Shown one piece after another: positions 1 through 6,968 of a stretch of DNA of 9,221 nt. Every line of letters begins with the position of its first letter. Position 1 is the stretch's first letter. The notes beneath the pieces are model-generated. The model saw nothing but the letters and a program-made list of their open reading frames with translations, was not told the origin of the DNA and did not search any database. The DNA is taken from contig SFNX01000100.1 in assembly GCA_004552595.1 (NCBI GenBank), forward strand, positions 1 through 9,221, read 5' to 3'. Both the position numbers and the translations under genes were made by a program. The stretch comes from Lachnospiraceae bacterium. Its GTDB lineage: Bacteria > Bacillota > Clostridia > Lachnospirales > Lachnospiraceae.

Positions 1-1525
1 TCTTAAAAATATTATTGACAGATGTCAAAACCTCGCCTCTTGATCTGAAATTGTGCGACAAATTAACACATACATCCCTTGAAGAATCATCATAATCATC
101 TGAATATTTAATATATCTGTCATATTTATCGATGAAAATCTCAGGCTTTGCATTTCTGAAGCCGTAAATACTCTGCTTCACATCGCCAACCATAAATACA
201 TTGCCTGTTGTATCTGTTTCATTTGAAATCAATTTTAATATTTCCTCTTGGACAAAATTGGAGTCCTGATACTCATCTACATATATTTCTTTAAAGAATT
301 CCCGATACTGTCTTGCTGTATTGCCATCCTCAGCCTTTAATATATCAAGACACATATGAGCAATATCCGAGAAATCAACAACATTTAAGTCGCGTTTTTT
401 CTCATTGAATCTCTCAATAAATAGCATAGAAAGCTCTGCAAGCTCTTTTACAGGGCCTGCCATCATTTTCATACCCTTATCAATTGTTTCAGGGCTCATC
501 GATGAAACAACTTCGACTATTTGCTTAAAGGATTTTTTATACTTTTCCCTTATACTATTAACTCTATCTTTTAAAGTAGTCCTTTCATTAAGCTCAGCTG
601 CAGTTACCGTTCCTTCCTTAGGGAGTCTGTATGAAGCAAGCTTCTTAAAATCAAGAAGACTATCATCAAGTGAGCGTAAATAAAGGTCATTATAGTCACT
701 AAAGCCAAGCAATCTGTCAACCTTTTCTATATCACTTTCTATCGCATCAAGATATGCAAACGGACCAAATTCAAGCGTGCATATATCACCTGCCTCATCA
801 AGAATTCTCCTTAAATAGTTAAGCTCATTTCTGACAGATGATAAATAGATAAAAAGCCATTCGTATTTGTCTTCAAGACTTTTGTTTTCGCCTGCCTTTT
901 CATCATTACCACTTAATATAGAAGCATTAAACTGAATACATGATTCTATCCATCCTTTCGGGTCAGGATAGCTTTCTGAATAATTCTCAATTTTAAGAAT
1001 CAAATCTTCAATAATAGTATCTGTCTTCTTAGATGCAAAAATCTCTGTCATCCTTAAGAAGCTTTCATCACCGTTTTCATAGCATTCTTCCAATACTTCT
1101 GATAATACGTCGTTTTTAATAAGGGTTATTTCTGCATCATCAGCCATTCTGAAATCAGGTGAAAGTCCTATTTCTTCAAAATGGTTTCTGACAACGTTCA
1201 TGCAAAAGCTGTCAATTGTCATAATATAAGCATTATGAACAAGCATATACTGTCTGCTTAAGTTCTTATCATGAGGATTTTTAAGACGCTCTTCATTAAT
1301 TGCCTCAAGAATCTTCTCCTTCATCTGTGAAGCTGCAGCTCTTGTAAACGTCATAACAAGAATTCTGTCAATATCAACAGGGTTATCCTTATCAAGTACC
1401 CTGTCTATTATTCTGCTTACAAGTACAGCAGTTTTACCTGAACCTGCAGCAGCAGATACAAGTATGTTCTTATTTTTAATGTCTATTGCAGCCTGCTGCA
1501 TTTTTGTAAATTTAGGCTTGCCCAT
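1..1525 (-). CDS. addA: ATP-dependent helicase/nuclease subunit A, N-terminal part (runs off window)
   Basis: The frame is open from ATG at 1525 to the window edge, about 508 residues of a protein normally near 1200. AddA is the motor of AddAB, a 3'-5' superfamily 1 helicase with its own C-terminal nuclease, which is not in the window. Helicase motifs appear in order. A Q-like motif lies at FTKMQQAAID (6-15) and Walker A at AAAGSGKT (25-32). MTFTRAAASQMKEKI (58-72) is motif Ia, followed by TIDSF (103-107) and VDFSDI (383-388). VDEYQDS with D417-E418 is Walker B, GDVKQSIYGFRNAKP (447-461) is motif III, and NFRSR (492-496) is motif IV. All catalytic residues in the visible part are intact and no frameshift is seen. 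It begins 1 nt after addB. The lysine-rich start MGKPKFTKMQQ is typical, supporting the chosen start. Confidence 0.96.
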   Translation of the reverse strand, partial: MGKPKFTKMQQAAIDIKNKNILVSAAAGSGKTAVLVSRIIDRVLDKDNPVDIDRILVMTFTRAAASQMKEKILEAINEERLKNPHDKNLSRQYMLVHNAYIMTIDSFCMNVVRNHFEEIGLSPDFRMADDAEITLIKNDVLSEVLEECYENGDESFLRMTEIFASKKTDTIIEDLILKIENYSESYPDPKGWIESCIQFNASILSGNDEKAGENKSLEDKYEWLFIYLSSVRNELNYLRRILDEAGDICTLEFGPFAYLDAIESDIEKVDRLLGFSDYNDLYLRSLDDSLLDFKKLASYRLPKEGTVTAAELNERTTLKDRVNSIREKYKKSFKQIVEVVSSMSPETIDKGMKMMAGPVKELAELSMLFIERFNEKKRDLNVVDFSDIAHMCLDILKAEDGNTARQYREFFKEIYVDEYQDSNFVQEEILKLISNETDTTGNVFMVGDVKQSIYGFRNAKPEIFIDKYDRYIKYSDDYDDSSRDVCVNLSHNFRSRGEVLTSVNNIFK

Positions 1526-1526
1526 A

Positions 1527-4500
1527 TCAGCTTTCCTCTTTAGTGGATACGACTTCTTTCATCATATCAAGTACATTATCTTTGTTAACGCCGTCTCCGT
1601 ATTCTGCTTTTTCTCCGTTATATTTACACATATCCGTATACGGACAGTATGCGCATACTTTATCATCGATTGAATCAGCCGAATGCGGTTCTGCCTTGAT
1701 ATTGCCATCAAGTATTTCTCTTCCAATGCTTATAATCTTCTTATTAACATATTTAGATATTGTGTCAAACTCTTCACTCGCAATAGCAGAAGAATTCTTA
1801 GAAAGTGTTCCGTCAGCCTTCCTTGAAACAGGAATAATATCCGATGTCTTACTAAAATCCTTATCAATATGTGAGTATACATTCTCATCATTATTGACAA
1901 GTCCTTTCATTTTAAGCTGCTTTTTAATTTTGTCAGCTATGCTGTCACTGTCCTCATCAATTAATCCCTCAACTATCGGATCGTCAATATGATAGTAAAG
2001 AATGCCGGCAGGTACTATTTCTTTATTACTGTTTCTGTTAAGAAGCTCTGTAGCTGCATTCATATATACAACAAGCTGTAAGCTTAAACCTCTGTAAATC
2101 TCAATAAGGTTAAGACTCTTATCACCTGATTTATAATCAATAATTTTGACGTAAATGTGCTCATCATCTTCAAAAGTATCAAGCCTGTCAATCTTACCGC
2201 TGAATTTCATGATTTCTTCATCTGAAAGCTTAAATGTAATTGAGCTTAAATTATCTACACTCTTAAAGCTCACTTCCGTTCCCTTAATTAAGAAATCTCC
2301 TGCCTTGATATGCTCAGTAAGAACCCTGACACTACGCATAGAAATTCTATAAATTCTCTCAAGCATGTACTTATGCCTGAATGTTGACGAAAGTACGCTC
2401 ATTGATGGATCATCCATACACTCATTAATAGCTTCCTTAACGAATGCTTCTGAAAGTTCTTCACTTACATCTGAAAAGCCAATATTATTTGAGTTAACCT
2501 TATCGGCATACTTCTCAAGTACGGCATGAAGAACAGTACCCATATCCTTTGCTTCAAAGCTGAATATTTCTCGCTCTTTAAGTGAAAGTCCATATTTAAG
2601 GAAGTAATTAAAGCTGCATTTAGCATACTGTTCAAGTCTTGTTACCGAGCCAATGATTGATTTACCGTATAATACCGAAGCTACAGCCTTACTAATTGAA
2701 TCATTCCTGTTAAGTACTCCGGCAAATGCAGCATTTACAGATTTAATAAGAATATTCTTAAGGCTGTCATTATCACCAGATACATTAAGAAATGTATTAA
2801 TTAAAAGCTTAGCCTGTTCCTCCTGTAAATTCTCAACAATTGCACTAAATAATGAAGGAATATTGTATACAGAAGCTTTAGGATCTTCAAAATCCCTTTC
2901 AACCTCTATATCTTTAAACATATCTTTAATTACCTTAATAATATATGAAGGTCGTATAGAATCACCGCTTTCAGAAATTCTTGAATAGGATAGATAAAGT
3001 CTGTCTGTTGGCTTCGTCATTAACATATATAAATAAAGCTGCCCGGTAAATGACTGCTCTCTTACAGTAGGAGATAATTCTATATCAGGTGTAGATTCAA
3101 TAAGGAACTCTTTTTCAATATCAGATATTATTCCGCCAGATGATGAGTTCTTAGGTATAATACCTTCATTTGCACCTACAATAAATAACGTATGTATGTT
3201 ATCAAAACGGCTTCGAGTAATATCTCCGATTTGAATATAATCTGTTATTGTTGGAATTACTCCGACACGAATTTCGTCAAATCCAGCATCAAGAAGCTCG
3301 CCGTATTCCTTAAACGTTATTTTCTCATCAACTAAAAGCTCAGACATTCTTTCAAGGAGAGAAATTACAAGGCTATAAATTTTTTCGTACTCTTTTTGTC
3401 TGGATATTAAATCAACAATTAAGTTGAGGTCATCAATGACTTTTCTCCTGATATTTTCAATTGCAATCAGCTGTTCGCTAACGTTTTCCGGAACAGTTTT
3501 AGCTCCCTTAATATAATAACGATTGTATTTCTCACTCCAGTCTGCCCTCCAGGAGGTAACTCCATTTATTCCATGCTTAAGCACAAAGTTCTCAATATTA
3601 TCAATATCAGATGTATTGTAATCATTTAATGGAGATCTTAGATATCTGAATACAGAAGAATAAGAGAAGTTCTCCGTGATAATATCAAGTATTGCCCTTA
3701 TATATTCAATAAAAGGATTCATTAATACCGGGAATGTCTTATCAATGAAGTAAGGAATGTCATACTCTGCAAACACTCTTTTGAATAATGGAGCGTAAGT
3801 TTCTAAGTCTCCTGTGGCAATTGCAATGTTTTTATATCTAATACATGTGTTATTTAATCTGCCGCCACCACTGCTGTTATCATCACTACTATTATTACCT
3901 ATTGCATTACCACCGTTATTATTCGACTCGCGAATGATTTTTTGTATCTCAACAGCTACTTTTCGCACTTCATCCATAGGCTTAAGCACTGAAAATACGC
4001 GTATTTCGTTGTTGACCACTTTAGTCGGTAATTTCATACCGTCCGATTGCCTATCGATACCTCCAAACGGCTTTGAATACTCTCTGAACAGATTTCTCTC
4101 AAGGTGAACAAGTCGTTCACTCGTAACATTTCCACTGTTATTATTCGTCTTATCTACAAGAAATCTTCTTGGAACACTTTCGTTAATCTCAAAATCCTTT
4201 AAAACTTCTATGTTATTTAATTCTGCGATTTTCTTAAGCTTATTTGAAGTTTTATATCCCAAATAAAATAATTCGTGTTTTGTATTGTATGCACAATTAT
4301 CACGTGTATCGGTCAGAACAGTGACATGTATATCACGTGATATTTGTAATAATGACTCAATAAGGCTGTACTGAACCGGTGTAAATCCTGTAAACCCGTC
4401 AAAAATAACTACTGATTTCTTAAGACGCCCTGATTTATGTGCTGCTCTTGCAGCTTTAGTGATAATTTCTTCTTTTGTAATGTATTTCTTATCAATATAA

Positions 4501-5015
4501 CTGTTAAATTCATGATACAGAACCCTCATATCAGACAATTTAAGCGCTAACTGCCCTTTTCCGTTATTATTCGCTGTATCAATCATTTCTGAGAGCTTAT
4601 CTTCGCTGATTCCATACTGCATAAACTCAGATATTGCAGATTTAACCTCTGTAATATATCCAAGCTTATCCATCTTCCCGCCAAAAATCTTAAGCTCATT
4701 CTCGCATTTAGAGGCAATATGCCTTAATATAAGGTTCTTCCCCATATCATCAATAGCATTTCCCCTTGCATCCTTGAATCCGACTTCTTCAAAAATCTTG
4801 TATGCAAGCCTTGCAAAGCTTAATACATCGACATTAAGAATCCCGTGATTCCTACTTAGTCTTATGAATTCACGCTGTGTTGAGAGTGTGAACTGCTCCG
4901 GAACAATAACAATATAGTTAATATCCGGATTTTTCTCTGATTCATTTAATACATAATCGAATAAAAAACGGGTCTTTCCGCTTCCGGAAGGACCCGTCCA
5001 AAGTCTTAAAGCCAT
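1527..5015 (-). CDS. addB: ATP-dependent helicase/deoxyribonuclease subunit B
   Basis: AddB pairs with AddA in the AddAB complex, which resects double-strand DNA ends until a Chi site and produces 3' single strands for RecA. The 1162 residues match the usual full length (about 1160). A Walker A loop, GPSGSGKT, is at 8-15, followed by a degenerate UvrD/Rep-like helicase core. The C-terminal RecB-family nuclease domain shows the metal-binding D960-Y961-K962 in IIDYKSGD. The four iron-sulfur cysteines are all present: C800 (AKCSFNYFLKYG) and C1121, C1124 and C1130 (CAYCPYTDMC). Positions agree closely with the Bacillus subtilis protein as I remember it. Oddities are Asn triplets at residues 149-151, 291-293 and 365-367, and an Asn/Ser/Gly-rich stretch at 364-385, likely surface loops. 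It overlaps the glycosyltransferase by 1 nt and is followed after 1 nt by addA, the standard addB-addA order. Confidence 0.97.
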   Translation of the reverse strand: MALRLWTGPSGSGKTRFLFDYVLNESEKNPDINYIVIVPEQFTLSTQREFIRLSRNHGILNVDVLSFARLAYKIFEEVGFKDARGNAIDDMGKNLILRHIASKCENELKIFGGKMDKLGYITEVKSAISEFMQYGISEDKLSEMIDTANNNGKGQLALKLSDMRVLYHEFNSYIDKKYITKEEIITKAARAAHKSGRLKKSVVIFDGFTGFTPVQYSLIESLLQISRDIHVTVLTDTRDNCAYNTKHELFYLGYKTSNKLKKIAELNNIEVLKDFEINESVPRRFLVDKTNNNSGNVTSERLVHLERNLFREYSKPFGGIDRQSDGMKLPTKVVNNEIRVFSVLKPMDEVRKVAVEIQKIIRESNNNGGNAIGNNSSDDNSSGGGRLNNTCIRYKNIAIATGDLETYAPLFKRVFAEYDIPYFIDKTFPVLMNPFIEYIRAILDIITENFSYSSVFRYLRSPLNDYNTSDIDNIENFVLKHGINGVTSWRADWSEKYNRYYIKGAKTVPENVSEQLIAIENIRRKVIDDLNLIVDLISRQKEYEKIYSLVISLLERMSELLVDEKITFKEYGELLDAGFDEIRVGVIPTITDYIQIGDITRSRFDNIHTLFIVGANEGIIPKNSSSGGIISDIEKEFLIESTPDIELSPTVREQSFTGQLYLYMLMTKPTDRLYLSYSRISESGDSIRPSYIIKVIKDMFKDIEVERDFEDPKASVYNIPSLFSAIVENLQEEQAKLLINTFLNVSGDNDSLKNILIKSVNAAFAGVLNRNDSISKAVASVLYGKSIIGSVTRLEQYAKCSFNYFLKYGLSLKEREIFSFEAKDMGTVLHAVLEKYADKVNSNNIGFSDVSEELSEAFVKEAINECMDDPSMSVLSSTFRHKYMLERIYRISMRSVRVLTEHIKAGDFLIKGTEVSFKSVDNLSSITFKLSDEEIMKFSGKIDRLDTFEDDEHIYVKIIDYKSGDKSLNLIEIYRGLSLQLVVYMNAATELLNRNSNKEIVPAGILYYHIDDPIVEGLIDEDSDSIADKIKKQLKMKGLVNNDENVYSHIDKDFSKTSDIIPVSRKADGTLSKNSSAIASEEFDTISKYVNKKIISIGREILDGNIKAEPHSADSIDDKVCAYCPYTDMCKYNGEKAEYGDGVNKDNVLDMMKEVVSTKEES
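1534..1539 (-). promoter_or_regulatory. Ribosome binding site of addA inside the end of addB
   Basis: The minus strand reads AGAGGA, then 8 nt, then the addA ATG at 1525. The site is formed by the last addB codons (Lys-Glu-Glu-Ser). The addB TGA at 1529-1527 and the addA ATG are separated by one base, so coupled translation giving balanced AddA and AddB is likely. Confidence 0.8.
3861..3926 (-). repeat. Low-complexity Asn/Ser/Gly-coding segment within addB
   Basis: This 66-nt stretch codes AddB residues 364-385, made almost only of Asn, Gly, Ser and Asp, with AAT/AAC and GGT/GGC codon runs. It stays in frame, so the reading frame is preserved. It lies between a predicted helix (E-V-R-K-V-A-V-E-I-Q) and the strand R-Y-K-N-I-A-I-A, a loop position where length variation should be tolerated. 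It probably arose by codon-repeat expansion or a linker insertion; I infer this from composition only. Confidence 0.7.
3915..3925 (-). repeat. Short in-frame repeat in addB, copy nearest its 3' end
   Basis: The plus strand reads GTTATTATTCG. The identical 11-mer occurs at 4137-4147 and 4563-4573. In all three copies the minus-strand frame is the same, and the codons AAT AAT AAC give Asn-Asn-Asn. A 13-base form beginning CC is shared by this copy (3913-3925) and the one at 4561-4573. Confidence 0.7.
4137..4147 (-). repeat. Short in-frame repeat in addB, middle copy
   Basis: This is an exact copy of the 11-mer GTTATTATTCG (plus strand), encoding AddB N291-N293 followed by Ser-Gly-Asn. The two bases before it are CT rather than the CC of the other copies. 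Confidence 0.7.
4563..4573 (-). repeat. Short in-frame repeat in addB, copy nearest its 5' end
   Basis: This is an exact copy of the 11-mer GTTATTATTCG (plus strand), encoding AddB N149-N151 followed by Gly-Lys-Gly. It lies between two predicted helical segments in the N-terminal part of the protein. Confidence 0.7.
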
Positions 5016-5959
5016 TAATCAAGCTCCTTTTCAACAATATACCTAGGGCGTTCCTTAACTTCCAGATAAATCTTACCTATATATTCTCCTACAAGACCTA
5101 TCGAGAAAGTAATAATTCCGCCTATAAACCACATTGCAAGCCAAAGTGATGTCCAGCCGACAATTACATTACCACTTGCCCGTCTTAATAATGAATAAAT
5201 CGACATAATGAAAGCAAATACAATCATTAATATGCCAAGTCCCATTATAAAAGTCATAGGTTTTGTAGAAAATGATGTAATTCCGTCAAAAGCAAAGGCA
5301 AGCATTTTTTTGAGAGGATATTTGGATTCTCCGGCCATTCTCTCTTTTCTCTCGTAATATACGCATTCTGTCTTATATCCTATTGTAGGAACAATGCCTC
5401 TTAAGAAAAGATTTCTCTCCTTAAACTGTTCAAGTCCTTCAACCGCTCTCTTCGTCATAAGTCTGAAATCTGCATGATTATATACGGATTTCACGCCCAT
5501 AAGCTTCATAACCTTATAAAATCCCTGGGCTGTAGTCCTCTTAAAGAACGAATCAGTCTCCCTTGAGCTTCTGACACCATAAACTATATCACATCCGGTG
5601 TCCCATAAATCGGACATCTTTTCAATTGCATCAATATCATCCTGCAAATCTGCATCAATTGAGACAGTAGCATCCGAAATATCCTTTGCATACATAAGTC
5701 CTGCAAGAAGAGCGTTCTGATGGCCCACATTTCCCGCAAGCTTAAGTCCTTTAACATATTTAAAGCTCTTATTTGCCGCTTCTATCTTTTCCCATGTTTT
5801 GTCCTTACTTCCGTCATCAACAAAGAGTATAAAGCTGTCATTATCGATTTTCTTCTTAATGATAAGATCGCTTATTACACCGCAAAGCTTTACTACAGTA
5901 TCATCAAGCACTTCTTCCTCGTTATAGCAAGGAACTACAATTGCAAGTCTTTTACTCAT
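5015..5959 (-). CDS. Family 2 glycosyltransferase with two C-terminal membrane helices (polyprenyl-phosphate sugar transferase type)
   Basis: The 314-residue protein begins with the GT-A fold signature VVPCYNEEE (8-16). It carries the nucleotide-sugar-binding VDDGSKD (47-53) and the metal-binding IDADLQDD (101-108), where the D-x-D pair sits. Later family marks include E191-R192-N193-L194 and the ERMAGESKYP stretch (about 206-215). Two hydrophobic segments near residues 234-258 and 268-290 are predicted membrane helices. This architecture is that of DPM1/GtrB/YkoT-type enzymes, which transfer a sugar from a nucleotide donor to undecaprenyl phosphate at the inner membrane face for later cell-envelope glycosylation. 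Donor sugar and final acceptor cannot be read from the sequence. No flippase or GtrA-like partner is visible in the window. Its TAA overlaps the addB ATG by one base (TAATG), so the two are probably coupled in translation although functionally unrelated. It may be part of an envelope pathway encoded elsewhere. Confidence 0.92.
   Translation of the reverse strand: MSKRLAIVVPCYNEEEVLDDTVVKLCGVISDLIIKKKIDNDSFILFVDDGSKDKTWEKIEAANKSFKYVKGLKLAGNVGHQNALLAGLMYAKDISDATVSIDADLQDDIDAIEKMSDLWDTGCDIVYGVRSSRETDSFFKRTTAQGFYKVMKLMGVKSVYNHADFRLMTKRAVEGLEQFKERNLFLRGIVPTIGYKTECVYYERKERMAGESKYPLKKMLAFAFDGITSFSTKPMTFIMGLGILMIVFAFIMSIYSLLRRASGNVIVGWTSLWLAMWFIGGIITFSIGLVGEYIGKIYLEVKERPRYIVEKELD
5024..5030 (-). promoter_or_regulatory. 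Ribosome binding site of addB inside the glycosyltransferase gene
   Basis: The minus strand reads AAAGGAG, then 8 nt, then the addB ATG at 5015. The site lies within the final codons of the glycosyltransferase and supports the chosen addB start at the TAATG stop-start junction. Confidence 0.85.
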
Positions 5960-5963
5960 TTCA

Positions 5964-5969
5964 CACCTT
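5964..5969 (-). promoter_or_regulatory. Weak ribosome binding site of the glycosyltransferase gene
   Basis: The 19-nt gap after dapF contains AAGGTG, 4 nt before the ATG at 5959. This is a poorer match and shorter spacing than the sites of the other genes here. No better start exists nearby, because the protein beginning MSKRLAIVVPCYNEEE is already the canonical family N-terminus. Confidence 0.55.
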
Positions 5970-5978
5970 ACCTAAATT

Positions 5979-6968
5979 CTATAAATCTCCCTCACAAATA
6001 TACTTAGCAGGGCCTGTCATTATCATATGTCCTGTTTCTTCGTCCCATTCATATGTTAAATCACCGCCAAGGAGATGAACCGTTACGACATTATCAGTAA
6101 ATCCATTAATAATTGACGCAACTGCAACGGCTGTTCCTCCCGTGCCGCATGCAAGTGTCTCACCACTACCTCTTTCATATACTCTCATGCTGACATTTTG
6201 CCTGTCAATAAGCTTAACAAACTCAGTATTGACTCTCTCGGGAAACAGCTCATGATTCTCAAATGAAGGACCGATTTTATCTAAATCAAGATCATCTATC
6301 TCATCCATGAATATTATTGCATGTGGGTTTCCAACCGAAACACATGTCATTTTATATTGCTTGCCATCAACGGTGTAAGGATACATCATCACAGCCTTTT
6401 CAGACTCACCATTCGCGGTAGTTATGTCAACTAATAAACTCTCATCTATATATTCACATTTATCCTTCGCTGTTTCTTTCACACTTAAAGGGATTTGTGC
6501 CGGATTAAATACAGGCTTTCCCATATCAACACGTACTTTAGTAACTACTCTTTTATCACTTCTCTTACTATAGCACTTATTTGTATTGATTCCGCATGCT
6601 CCTACAGCATCTTCACCCGGAACTTCTTCTTTTGTAAAAAGACTCAAATACTTTTTTTCACCACCCGAAACTATCGTAAGCTCTGTCTTATCGGTAATTC
6701 CCATATCATACATATACTTTGCGACACATCTGATTCCGTTCCCGCACATCTTGCCGTATGAGCCGTCAAGATTGTACATACGCATTTCGCCGTCTACGCC
6801 TTCTTCATCTGAGGGACATATAAAAATTGCACCGTCAGCACCGATTCCGAAGTTCTTATCTGCTACTCTTTTAGCGATAATACTCATTTCTTCATCAGTG
6901 AGCTTCTCCTCAAAGCAGTTTACATAAATATATGTATTTCCTATCCCGTGCATTTTAACAAATTTCAT
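5979..6968 (-). CDS. dapF: Diaminopimelate epimerase, enlarged form
   Basis: DapF converts LL-diaminopimelate to meso-diaminopimelate, the precursor of lysine and, in many bacteria, of the peptidoglycan cross-link. It is a cytoplasmic, cofactor-free two-base racemase. Both catalytic cysteines are present: C75 in MCGNGIRC and C274 in ACGTGGTA. Substrate-binding signatures are also seen: N11 in the N-terminal MHGIGN, N66 in MYNLDGS, VGNPHA (212-217), RVNTEF (245-250) and ERGSGE (265-270). The 329 residues exceed the usual length of about 275. The extra sequence is mainly around residues 111-141, before the VRVDMGKP strand, and around 165-205. The usual G-x-G-N-D near the start reads G-I-G-N-T, so T12 replaces the common Asp while the binding Asn is kept. 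The gene overlaps nadE by 4 nt and ends with TAG, 19 nt before the glycosyltransferase. The function is secure; the effect of the insertions is unknown. Confidence 0.95.
   Translation of the reverse strand: MKFVKMHGIGNTYIYVNCFEEKLTDEEMSIIAKRVADKNFGIGADGAIFICPSDEEGVDGEMRMYNLDGSYGKMCGNGIRCVAKYMYDMGITDKTELTIVSGGEKKYLSLFTKEEVPGEDAVGACGINTNKCYSKRSDKRVVTKVRVDMGKPVFNPAQIPLSVKETAKDKCEYIDESLLVDITTANGESEKAVMMYPYTVDGKQYKMTCVSVGNPHAIIFMDEIDDLDLDKIGPSFENHELFPERVNTEFVKLIDRQNVSMRVYERGSGETLACGTGGTAVAVASIINGFTDNVVTVHLLGGDLTYEWDEETGHMIMTGPAKYICEGDL

Noticed and set aside
1543..1992. Plus-strand open frame of 149 codons, the longest on that strand.
   Set aside because: It is antisense to the AddB Fe-S/nuclease end, whose conserved cysteines dictate the real frame; its Ser/Leu-rich composition mirrors the opposite strand.
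4330..4343. Perfect 14-base palindrome ATATCACGTGATAT, with a second TATCACGTG at 4298-4306, resembling paired operator sites.
   Set aside because: Both lie deep inside the addB coding sequence and are explained by two Arg-Asp (CGTGAT) codon pairs; no promoter or gene start is nearby.
5960..5978. Possible terminator or promoter in the largest intergenic gap.
   Set aside because: It is only 19 nt long, has no hairpin followed by a T run, and is taken up by the ribosome binding site of the next gene.
6586..6927. Plus-strand open frame of 113 codons.
   Set aside because: It is wholly antisense to dapF, which has intact catalytic motifs. No ribosome binding site or recognisable domain is seen, and the Ser/Pro/Ile-rich composition is typical of an antisense shadow.
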